This document shows, piece by piece, positions 54,393-64,000 of a stretch of DNA of 64,000 nt. How positions within the stretch are numbered: the first letter of the stretch is position 1; the number at the start of each line of letters is the position of its first letter. Origin of the DNA: Hevea brasiliensis (taxonomy: Eukaryota; Streptophyta; Magnoliopsida; Malpighiales; Euphorbiaceae). Made by a program: the position numbers and the translations under genes. Under the pieces are notes generated by a model. That model had not been told where the DNA came from. It was given only the letters and a program-made list of their open reading frames with translations, and searched no databases. The stretch covers positions 31,945,823 to 32,009,822 of the forward strand of contig NC_079510.1 in NCBI RefSeq assembly GCF_030052815.1, written 5' to 3'.

Positions 54393-54880
54393 TAGATCAG
54401 CCACGATTCGGTTTGGATTATGAATCAGATTGGGATTGGCTTTGATTAAACTTAGAATTGAATCAAGTTAATTTTTTTGGTTTTTGAATAGGATCAGAAA
54501 TCAGTCTAAGGGGCTAATTATAATTCTCCCTCCCCAAACTAAAATTGAAATCAATCAATTCAAATCGGTGGTCCGATCCAATTTTGGCTTACTGTATTTT
54601 TTTTTTTTTGCACTAACCAACAGAAGGCTGCGAGTTGTGCCCTCTGCGTGTGCCACCTGCGCACGCAGAATGATTCATGTGGTTGTCTCCTATTAGTCGA
54701 CCGATGGACGACCAACCAAAGGTCGGTTCCTATTCAAGCCCTCCAAAGGTCATGAATCGTTGATTTCGACCGAAACTAGATCTAACAAGATATCTTGCAA
54801 GTATTAGTTAGAGCAAAAAGTTCACAAAAGTTTTGAAAAATCCATAAGTCTCGTCATGACCCGATTCCATGAGCTGGACT
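54393..54880. other. Intergenic, no gene seen
   Basis: Between the DUF247 fragment and the hAT terminus. It contains GC-richer blocks (54620-54740) without a recognisable product. Confidence 0.5.
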
Positions 54881-55725
54881 TAGGGTTGGCAGCGGGTAAA
54901 GTACCCACAAAATTTGAAGTACCCGAACCCGAATTCATAAGCTATTTGAGCTACCCGTATTCATTCCGAATCCGAATAAAATATATATTTTAATATCCGA
55001 ATCCGGCTCGAATCCAATTAATAATACCTGCATGCTACCCAAACCCGACCAAACCCGTTAACTTTACTATGCATTTTTCTAGGATCGGATAACCCGAACT
55101 TAACCAACCCAAACCCAAATTCGAACCCGAACTCGAACATTTTAAATTCACTATTTAATAAATAATAAACATAATACTAAATATTAAGGTGTCAAACTTA
55201 ATACATAATTCAAACAAACTTAATATATAAAACATGACAAAATTATCATAGTGCATGCCAAATCACATCAAATTAAATCCCTCTCAAAACACAAACAAAT
55301 TAAAACATAGATTATAAAAATAAGTTTGAAAATACAACACTTCTAAAACAACTCATAAAACTTATAAAAACGCAATCTTGAAACTCTGAAAATCCCAAGG
55401 CATGATGAAATTCCTTCAATACCTTCAAAAATAAATCATAAAAAAAAAATTTAAAATATTACGCTTTCTTAAATAATATATATTGTGTACAACAATTTAA
55501 GAAAAAAACATATACTCATATTGAAATTATGAAATACATGCTTCAATTCACATCTTCCTCAACATCACATAAACAACTTGTTTCCTCAATTGAACAAGCA
55601 ACTAAAACATTAAAAGAAAGAAAATAAAATTTTTGAAGCATCAGATAGTTTTACATTTAAAGTGAAAAACATAAATATTAAAAAAGTTTATAGATGTGAT
55701 AAATACCTTTAATTTCTGCCCATAA

Positions 55726-57847
55726 CTAATTTTGTGAGCACATCAATGCTTCTAAGGTATCCTCACGGAGCCTACTTCGATGAATACTAACAACTTTGCC
55801 ACCAGTACTAAAAGCAGACTTAGATGTAACTATAGACACTGGCACAGCTAAGAAATCTCTAGCAATCAGCAGTAATGTGGGATATTTTATCCCATTTGTC
55901 CTCCACCAATTAATAATATCAAATTCTTGCATCCAAGGCAAAACAGGCTCATCAAGATAATGATCTAATTTAGATTTCACATGAACATTGGTAGAGGAAG
56001 AGCTAAGAAAGACAACTAGATTACTCATATTTGGAGTCATAGAAGCCTGAGTTTCTATCACTTGAGTAGGCAAAATTGAAGTTCCATGAGATTTTGACTT
56101 AATTTGAGATTGATAATCAGTGAACAAATTATAACAAGTTGTCTTAACTTGCTCAATCTCACTCCATGCATTCTCACCATAAATCATGGGAAAATAAAAC
56201 TCCACCACTTTCATCTTATACCGAGGATCCAATATCATAGCAACAGCTAAAACAATATGAATCACACTCCAATATTTCTCAAACTTCTCAAACATTTTAC
56301 TAGACATAGCCTTTATAATCTCACCATCAGAATTCATCCATTCTACCATGTTAATTCTCAAATCACAAATTTTAATGAAGAAACAATTAGTTGTTAGATA
56401 TTTTCTTCTAGAAAAAAATTGAGTGATGGCATATAAATGTTGTAATTTTTCTGCAACCTTATTTGCAAGTTCCCAATCAAGCTCAGTAGGTACATTAGTA
56501 TAATGTTTTTCCCTAATCCTCAATCTAGGAAAGACATCCTTATACTGAATTGTTGTTTGAAGCATCAAATATGTTGAGTTCCAATGAGTTTTACAATCTA
56601 AACTTAACTTTTTCCCATATGAAAGCTTTACTTGCTTGGTCACTTCTTCAAAATTTTCAACTCTCTGAGGAGTGGCTAACCAAAATGCTACACTATCCCT
56701 AATTCTTGCAAGTGAATGTTCAATAGTGGACAACCCATCCTTCACAATAAGATTAAAAATATGTGCACAACACCTCATATGTAATATAGCCCCATCATAT
56801 AAAAGATCACCATACAATTTTTCAAGAATTATAGAGATCATACCATCATTTGTAGAGCAGTTATCTACTGTGATTGTAGAAATCTTTGTCTCTATATTCC
56901 ATTTGGTAAAAGTGTTCATCAAATGTCTTGCAAGCTCTTCCTTGGTATGAGGTGTTGGTGCATAAACAAATCTACATATTCACAATGAAACAAATATAAG
57001 AAAAATCAATATCTAAAAATATATAATCATTAAGCATTTAAGAAAGATAAGCAAATTACCGTAAAATGTGATTTTGTAGCACCCAAGTATCATCAATATA
57101 ATGTGCAATGATGGACATATAACCTTTCTTTTGATTTGATGTCCACATGTTTGTGGTGATTGCTATTTGACTCTTTAGTTTCTCCAACTGCTTGTATAGT
57201 TTCTCATAATTAATATCATAGATATTCAAAATATCTTTCTTAATAGTATTTCGAGAAACTATTTTGAAAAGTGGTTAAAGACTGGCAACAAATTTTCTAA
57301 ATCCCAAATGTTCAACAATTGAGAGAGGGTACTCATGTAATATGATAGCAGATGCCAACTCTCTTCTTGAAAGCTCTTGATCAAATGTAAAATACCCAAA
57401 TTGTATCTTTCCATCATTTTTTCTATCTAAAGAAATATGTTTTTGCTTCTGTAGACATGCAGATATGTCTTGATTGTTCTTCTTCCCACACTTTTCTATA
57501 TGATTATGCAAAGACTTGGTGCCATTTTTGCTATTAGCCTTAAGGCTTGACTTGCAATGATGACAAATTGCAAAATCATCCCCATTGCGATTAACCCTAT
57601 CAAAATGATCCCAAACAGAGGATGTCAACTTCCTTTTCTTTACTGATTGGCTAGTTGGAGGAAGGCTATGGGTGGGATTTTTATTTCCAACAGTCAATTG
57701 GATTTGGGTGGGATTGTTTGGTGTTACTGGATTATCAGGACTAGTATTATTGGATGATGGGATAGGAACACCCTCAGTTGGCTGAGAAACAGAGGGAGTA
57801 CCTTTAACGCTATCAGATGGTTGAGTAGTAGATGCAGTGTCACTACT
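55726..57847 (-). pseudogene. hAT transposase (BED zinc finger, RICESLEEPER-like), one nonsense codon
   Basis: Exon 1 runs from 57847 to 57060 and exon 2 from 56971 to 55726. The 88-bp intron (56972-57059) is GT-AG on the minus strand and joins the frames perfectly. After a Ser/Thr/Pro/Asn-rich leader comes a BED zinc finger (VWDHFDRV, CHHC, HNHIEKC). The RNase H-like core follows, with TVDNCSTND holding a catalytic Asp, RCCAHIFNLIVKDGL, and CKTHWNSTYLML. The C-terminal hAT dimerisation region has NWWRTNGIKYPTLLLIARDF and SKSAFSTGG. One TAA at 57272-57274 interrupts an otherwise open frame. The N-terminus is cut by the gypsy LTR at 57848, so the native ATG is displaced. Confidence 0.88.
56972..57059 (-). 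other. Intron of the hAT transposase
   Basis: The minus strand begins GTAATTTGC and ends ATATGTAG. Removing it restores HILRFVYAPTPHTKEELA in frame with both exons. Confidence 0.8.
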
Positions 57848-60800
57848 TGTCACACGTTACCCCTCTATAAGGTATAACATGATCCCCTAGTATACTTAAT
57901 GAATTATCGACTTCGTCTACTGATAACCCATTAAATACACTACAAAGGATTTTAAAACTAATTTTTGCCCTTTTTGAAGGTTGCGAGCATTTTTGGTAGG
58001 AATTAAAAACTTTTAACTGAAGTTTAAAAACTAAGTAAAATGTTTGACAAATTCTATTTTCCACAAATTTTGTAAAAATTTCGGCAGAGTGCCGGCTGTA
58101 ATTGAGAAAAAAAAAAAATTTAAACCTGTAGAAAAACACCTCCAAATAAGTTTTAATCACACCCCAACCTCCAAATATCTCAACCCAACATTATTAGCAA
58201 CAATTCAATTCCAAATCCACAATTCCAAATCAAGATTGTCATCACAAAGCATTTCATAAATTTACGCACATTTAATTAATTTACATTCACCATTTAATTT
58301 GCAAACATAAAAATCCAAAAGATAATATTATTACAATTAACTGTACAACTGTTCAATGTTACATTAATACATATGACTCTAAACTATTTACATCAAAATT
58401 AAGCTACAAAGGTATAAATAAATACTTGTACAAAAAGGCACTGCGGTGCTATTAATAGCAGCTCACTCTGCTGCTTTTTCCTTGCCTCTATCTGCGATAG
58501 CAAAAGAAGCTATTGCTGAGTATAAATTACTCAGTGGTGCACAATAAAAATTTAAAATACTTAATATAAACATACATTGACAAATCACAATTCAAATCTT
58601 TCACAATCTCTTTTCACAATTTGCAAAGCTAATTATAACACAAATTGGTCAAAACAATTTAATAAACACAGTGTTGCCAATCCATATACAACTTAAGTCA
58701 TGACACAAAATTTCCGATCAATACCATGTTGTACACCACGACAAAGTGATCTACAACCTCACTAATCGAAATCAATGAGGGAGGTGGCTAGCTAGCTAAT
58801 GAGTACTCATCGGATCTCAACCTCAACTGGCAAGCCAGAGAGAGAGGAAATAATCGATCTCAACCCCATAAATGGAGGAGGAATAATATGGTACTGTCAT
58901 GCTAAGTGTAAATCCAAAATCAATTTAAAATAATTTATTTAAATATTTCATGAAAAATCCAATCAATTTCTAAAGTCACATTTTCATCCGCAAAGTGGCA
59001 ACACAATTCATAATTAACACGGAGATTTCATAAAGCATACAAAATCAAATTTTCAATAAGAAAATACTTAAATAGGTTTATTATGCATAAACCTGATGTG
59101 AGTCGCCTCTAGGCCTTGACTCAATTTGTTCTATCCTTTTCCAGGTTTTTTTTCAACTGAAACACGTAATTTACAGTGTTTCAGTATCTTATCTCAAAAC
59201 AAATCCAATAATTAAATTTATGTCTAGTGAATTCTTGCCCTAATATGCTTAAAATAACATTCTTTGAAGTTTGTATTTCAGGGTTACTATTCATGGTACT
59301 ATTTAAGTCAAAATATTGACTTTCTTATGCTTAATAGGTATTTGGATTCCAATCACACTCACATACCACATTTTGGGTGCCTAATTTGTTAGTTTAGGTT
59401 GCCATTTCAATTTCTAGGTCTCTTAAGATAAAACTCAATTTTTCAGTTTTGGTGTCCTATTTTGTACTATTTCATTGGTCTAGTTACTGTGAAAATTTGG
59501 ATAAGTGACCTTCATCAAAATTATTTCTTATTATCTTATCTTTAATTTCCTTTTTAAATCACTCCATTTGGAGTTTTTTAGCCCAAGATATTGTCATTTT
59601 TCTAAGGCTGGCCGGATTGGTGTTACCTAGAATTTCTGGGTACTAATTCTATTCTGGCAGTTTTGGTGTGTCGACTGCAGCTCACTTTTCGGATAGGTTA
59701 TGGTCAGAATTTGGGTTTGTGTTCTTCATAAAAGTTGTAATGCTATGTCTCAGCTTTCCATCGGTATAAAGTTCAAGTCATTTGGACCTTCCTACACCAA
59801 GTTATGGTCAAATAAACAAATACTGTTCATTTAGACATTTCTATACAGTGGCAGTGTGCCAATTCTGGGTTTCATCTAATTTTTCACTAACTTAAAGCCA
59901 TTTTCAGGGTAGGGTTTCTCCATGAAAATTGTGACATTATGTGTCTACTTTCATTTCCAATTGGCTTTACACCAATTGGAGTGGCAGAATTACAATTTTG
60001 GTCCCTGAAGTGAACCTAGGTCTGGCTGTCCAGAATTGACTCTCATTAATCCGAATTTGTAGTTACTCCTCACCATTCCAACACACCCTAATTGGCCCCA
60101 ATTGACCATTTCAAGTCTCAATTAGGTCCAATAGCATCAACTACCAATTTTCCCCAAAATTTCCCCCAATCTCAATGGTTCAAGAACCCTAATTTCACAA
60201 ATGATGTAATTCATGCAATTAAAGTGTCTAAACATTCTCTACACACTTAATTCAACTTAATTACACTTTTAACTGCATCAAAATCATGCAAACCCTACTT
60301 CACTACATGTTGGCCGAAATTCATAAAGGTGTCCCTCATGTTCCATTTGTTTCATTTCTTTAATTTCTAAGTTAATTTAAGTAGCTAAGCATGCATTTAA
60401 ATAGAAAATTGAAAGTTAAAACACTAACCTCTTTCTTTGAATTTCCAATCTTCAAATCTCTATTTTTCCTCCTTCCTTTTCTTGATCAATAGTTGAACTA
60501 AGGTGCTAGATCAAGGTTTAATTTAGTGGATTAGGAAAATTATGGCCAAAATGAGGGTTTTGAAAAGCTTGAATCAAGCTTCCATGAAGGTGCGTAGTGA
60601 GAGAAGTGGGAGAGAGAGAGGTGCCGGCTTTGTTGGGTGAAGAAGATAATAAAATTTTCTTTTATTTTTTTGGTTTTTTAACCCTTTAATTGACTTAGTC
60701 AAGTAGCATAATTAAATGGAATTTAATTATGACCTCATGCTTAGGTCATGTAGGTGTGTTATAATTCTATTTTCATTTCTTTTTCTTTTTCCTTTTTTTT

Positions 60801-60986
60801 TTCCATACTTCTTTAATTTAAATCCATACTTCAAAATTTTTATTTCTCAGATTTTATTGGACAGTTAGGTCATGAGTCACCTCTAGGGATGAATTGACCA
60901 AATTACCCCTTGCCGGTTTGATCCGGTTTGCAAATAATTCAGTATATCTTCCGGAATCCTGATCTAATTATTTGACCTACTCATCA
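57848..60986 (-). mobile_element. 3' LTR (about 3.1 kb) of a Tekay-like chromovirus
   Basis: The plus strand starts TGTCACACGTTACCCC, i.e. the element-strand terminus is GTGTGACA. The other edge is placed where the polypurine tract (minus strand AAAGAGAAAATTATAGAAAAGAG, in two runs, about 60988-61012) meets TGATGAG at 60986. A 3-kb LTR beside a pol with a chromodomain fits the Tekay/Del lineage. No protein-coding sequence lies within; the minus-strand open frame 57843-58160 is spurious. It is a 3' LTR because pol lies to its right on the minus strand. The 5-bp target copy would be CTACT (57843-57847). Confidence 0.8.
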
Positions 60987-63900
60987 ACTCTTTTCTATAA
61001 TTTTCTCTTTTCCACTAGCTTCACAATAATTCTTAGGACTGCGCTGTCTACTCATATCCTCTTCACGCTCCCAAGTAGCTTCCTGGCTCCAATGATGGTT
61101 CCACAGCACTTTCATTAATGGTATCTGCTTGTTCCTTAGCTGATTTACCTCATATGCCAGAATTTCAATAGGTTCTTCCTCATAAGTGAGGTCTGGATTC
61201 ACCTCAATCTCTTCTACTGGTAGCACATGAGATAGGTCTGATATATACCTCCTCAACATGGATACGTGAAAGACATTATGTATCCTCTCTAACTCTGAAG
61301 GTAGTGCCAATCTGTATGCCAGAGTACCCACTCTCTCCAGAACCTCATATGGTTCGATGAAGCGAGGACTCAGTTTCCTCTTTTTACCAAATCTCATAAT
61401 CCTCTTCCATGGGGAAACCCTGAGGAATACCTTATCACCCACTGAGTACTCAAAATCTCTCCTCTTCAAATCAATATAGGACTTCTGCCGGTCTGATGTA
61501 GCCTTGAGTCTGTCTCTGATCTGTCTAATCTTTTCCTCTGTCTGCTGAACAATCTCTGTGCCAATCAGTCTTCTTTTACCCACTTCATCCCAAGACAGAG
61601 GAGTTCTGCACTTCCTGCCATATAGAGCTTCATATGGTGGCATGCCTATGCTTGATTGATAGCTGTTGTTGTAAGCGAACTCAATCAAAAGTAGGTGTGT
61701 ACCCCAGCTACCTTCAAATTCAATCACACAAGCCCGTAGTATATCCTCCAAAATCTGAATTACCCTCTCAAACTGGCCATCTGTCTGTGGGTGGAATGCC
61801 AGGCTGAAGTTCAATTTAGTTCCTAGGGCTCTCTGAAGATTACCCCATAATCTAAAAGTGAACCTAGGATCTCTGTCTGACACAATAGATACTGGCACCC
61901 CATGAAGTCTCACAATCTCATCAATATACAGCTTAGCCAATCTGTCCAGATTGTAGTCCATTTGTATTGGTAAAAAGTGAGTAGATTTGGTTAGTCTGTC
62001 CACTATGACCCACACTACATCATGATTCTTCTGTGTTCTCAGAAGTCCCATCACAAAATCCATAGTTATCCTTTCTCATTTCCATTCAGGCACTGGCAGT
62101 GGATGTAGCAAACCAGCTGGCACTTGATGCTCTGCCTTTACTTGTTGACAAGTTAGGCATTTAGACACGTACTCAGCTATGTCATTCTTCATCCCATTCC
62201 ACCAATAATGTTCTTTTACCCCCTTAGAGATCTTAGTGACTCCAGGGTGTATAGCAAAAGGAGACTCATGTGCTTCCTTCATAATGATTTATCTCAATTC
62301 AACATCATTAGGAACGCTCATTCTACCCTGATGTAGTAATCGACCATCATCTCTCACTAAGAATTAAGGTTTCTTACGCTGCTAGACTTCTTCCAATAGT
62401 TTTTGATATTTCTCTTCATTTTGAGCAGCCATTCTAATATGGTCAATCAATACTGGCTGTACATGCCATGCAACTACTGTCTATCCCTCATCATCAATTT
62501 CTAAGCTGGCATGCAATACTGTCAACTCATGTACCATTGACAAAGGAGAAACTCTGATATTTGCCATAGTCTTGCAACTTAAGGCATCAGCCACCACATT
62601 AGCTTTCCTTGGCTAATAGTCTCTCAGATAATCATAGTCTTTAATCAGTTCTAACCATATGCTCTGTCTCAAATTCAACTCTTTTTGGGTGCCCAAGTAC
62701 TTCAAGCTCTTATGATCTGTGTAGATGTAACACTTCTCCCCATACAAATAATGTCTCTAGATCTTCAGAACAAATACATTGACAACAAGCTCCAAGTCAT
62801 GTGTAGGGTAGTTTCTCTCATGTGATTTCAGCTGGCGTGATGCATATATAATGACATTTTGATCTTGCATCAGCACACAACCTAACCCATTGTGAGAAGC
62901 ATCGCTATAAACCGTATATTCTTTACCCGGTGTAGGTAAAGTCAGGACTGGAGCTTCAATCATACATCTCTTCAATTCATCAAAACTCTTTTGGCATTTA
63001 TCAGTCCACTGAAATTTCACATCTTTTTGAAGTAGTTTGGTGAGTGGAGATGCCAACATGGAAAACCCCTTCACAAATCGGCGGTAGTATCCAGCTAAAC
63101 CCAGAAAACTGTGAATTTTTGTGACATTTCTGGGTGGCTTCCAATTAAGGATAGCTTCAATCTTATTAGGATCTATCTTAATGCCTTCTGCCAATACTAT
63201 GTGTCCTAAGAAAGCAATTTCTTTTAGCCAAAATTTGCATTTCGACAATTTGGCCTACAATTATTTCTCCCTTAAAGTTTGTAGCACAATCCGCAGATGT
63301 CTATCATGCTCCTCTGCATTCCTCGAATACACTAAGATGTCATCAATGAATACCACTACAAACTGATCTAAATATGGCCTGAAGATAGTGTTCATCAGGT
63401 CCATAAATGCAGCTGGAGCATTAGTTAACTCGAATGGCATGACCAGGAACTCGTAATAGCCATATCAAGTTCTAAAGGTAGTTTTTGGGATACTCAGCTC
63501 TTGTACTTTTAGCTGATAATAACCCAATCTCTGGTCAATTTTGGAGAATACAGCTGCACCCTTCAACTGATCAAACAGATCATCAATGCGAGGCAATGGG
63601 TATCTGTTCTTTATTGTCACTTTATTCAACTGCCGATAGTCAATACATAAGCGGAGAGTGCCATCTTTCTTCTTAACAAACAACACTAGCACTCCCCAAG
63701 GTGACACACTAGGGCGAATAAAGCCCTTGCCTAGTAACTCTTGCAACTGCACTTTCAATTCTTTTAGTTCTGCTGGTGCCATTCTATATGGTGTTATGGA
63801 GATTGGGTCCACAGCAGGCATAACATCAATCTCAAACTGCACTTCTCTCTCCGGAGGTAATCTTGGCAACTCATCAGGAAACACGTCTGGATAATCACAT

Positions 63901-64000
63901 ATAGTAGGGATGTCCTTTATTGCTAGACTCCCCACTTAGGTGTCTACCGCATGTGCCAAGTATGCTTCACACTATTTTCTATTCATTTTTTTTTTGCCAG
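60984..64000 (-). pseudogene. Tekay-like chromovirus pol (RT, RNase H, integrase, chromodomain), ten nonsense codons
   Basis: One frame runs from the right edge to TGA at 60984. [31 protein letters not shown], then [10 protein letters not shown] with both aspartates (about 63320-63360). RNase [16 protein letters not shown]. Integrase zinc binding: HPG...HYWW...CLTCQQVK (62076-62282). Integrase core: VIVDRLTKS, SIVSDRDPRF and FHPQTDGQFERV. The C-terminal chromodomain is IPLMKVLW...EATWEREEDM, which steers such elements to heterochromatin. In-frame stops end at 63938, 63467, 63263, 63257, 62759, 62615, 62483, 62366, 62291 and 62078, with no frameshift. Protease, gag and the 5' LTR lie beyond the window edge. 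Confidence 0.92.

Larger units (their letters stand above)
54881..57847 (-). mobile_element. hAT transposon, interrupted at its 5' side by a gypsy LTR element
   Basis: The left terminus TAGGGTTGGCAGCGGG is a hAT-type TIR; the adjacent octamer GCTGGACT (54873-54880) is the candidate target copy. Dense CCGAACCCG/ACCCGAA subterminal repeats follow to about 55140. The transposase lies on the minus strand. The other TIR is not in the window, because the gypsy element entering at 57848 separates it. Orientation, TIR and transposase all agree with a once-autonomous hAT element. Confidence 0.85.

Noticed and set aside
56672..56950. Plus-strand open frame of 92 codons
   Set aside because: Antisense shadow of the hAT transposase.
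57843..57853. GTG start for the hAT transposase
   Set aside because: Plant nuclear genes do not use it routinely; the triplet is formed by chromovirus LTR bases at the insertion border.
57843..58160. Minus-strand open frame of 105 codons
   Set aside because: It lies within the chromovirus LTR and crosses its terminus.

Overview
This window reads as plant nuclear DNA, most likely from a eudicot. It is very AT-rich, its genes have GT-AG introns, it is full of plant retrotransposons and MITEs, and it carries a nuclear-type tRNA-Ala(AGC). The NPF transporters and several repeat types would fit Malpighiales (Euphorbiaceae such as cassava or rubber), but that is a guess, not a demonstration.

Layout. 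1-2670: decayed Ty3/gypsy gag-protease-RT-RNase H (+), abruptly joined to other LTR-type DNA with a minus-strand primer-binding site (3305-3316). 3735-4212: decayed hAT-like element. 6610-7101: a 163-aa four-helix membrane protein of unknown function. 7698-7770: tRNA-Ala (-), divergent from a ten-exon gene (7899-14057) for the mitochondrial complex I assembly methyltransferase NDUFAF7. Two MITEs sit in its second intron, one with a perfect 8-bp target duplication. 14884-15490: RTE-type LINE 3' end with a (TTGAG)n tail. 16583-16846: retrocopy fragment of a glycine-rich RNA-binding protein. 17221-21300: LTR-like and hAT-like repeats. 21911-24070: a long-TIR, Mutator-like element that carries a fragment of a WEB1-type coiled-coil gene (Pack-MULE-like) and is itself interrupted by a hAT MITE. 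24071-31740: gene-free AT-rich DNA with a small MITE family and LTR-derived promoters.

31741-54035 is the main structural feature: a tandem segmental duplication. Unit A (31741-43250) and unit B (43251-54035) each carry one complete four-exon NPF2-type (NRT1/PTR) transporter gene, 597 aa each and differing at 15 residues, with the same TATA-to-ATG distance. Unit B ends inside a LINE that is complete in unit A, and the units differ by private insertions.

54273-64000: a DUF247 gene fragment, then a hAT element (left TIR at 54881, BED-type transposase on the minus strand). A Tekay-like chromovirus (3.1-kb LTR 57848-60986, pol 60984-64000, minus) has inserted at the start of the hAT transposase. 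That pol is spoiled by ten in-frame stop codons without any frameshift.

The functional host complement is therefore small: one tRNA, NDUFAF7, one membrane protein and two recently duplicated transporters. Everything else is transposon-derived or gene debris. Splice sites, element ends and target duplications were read by eye. Family names come from recognised motifs and were not searched against any database.
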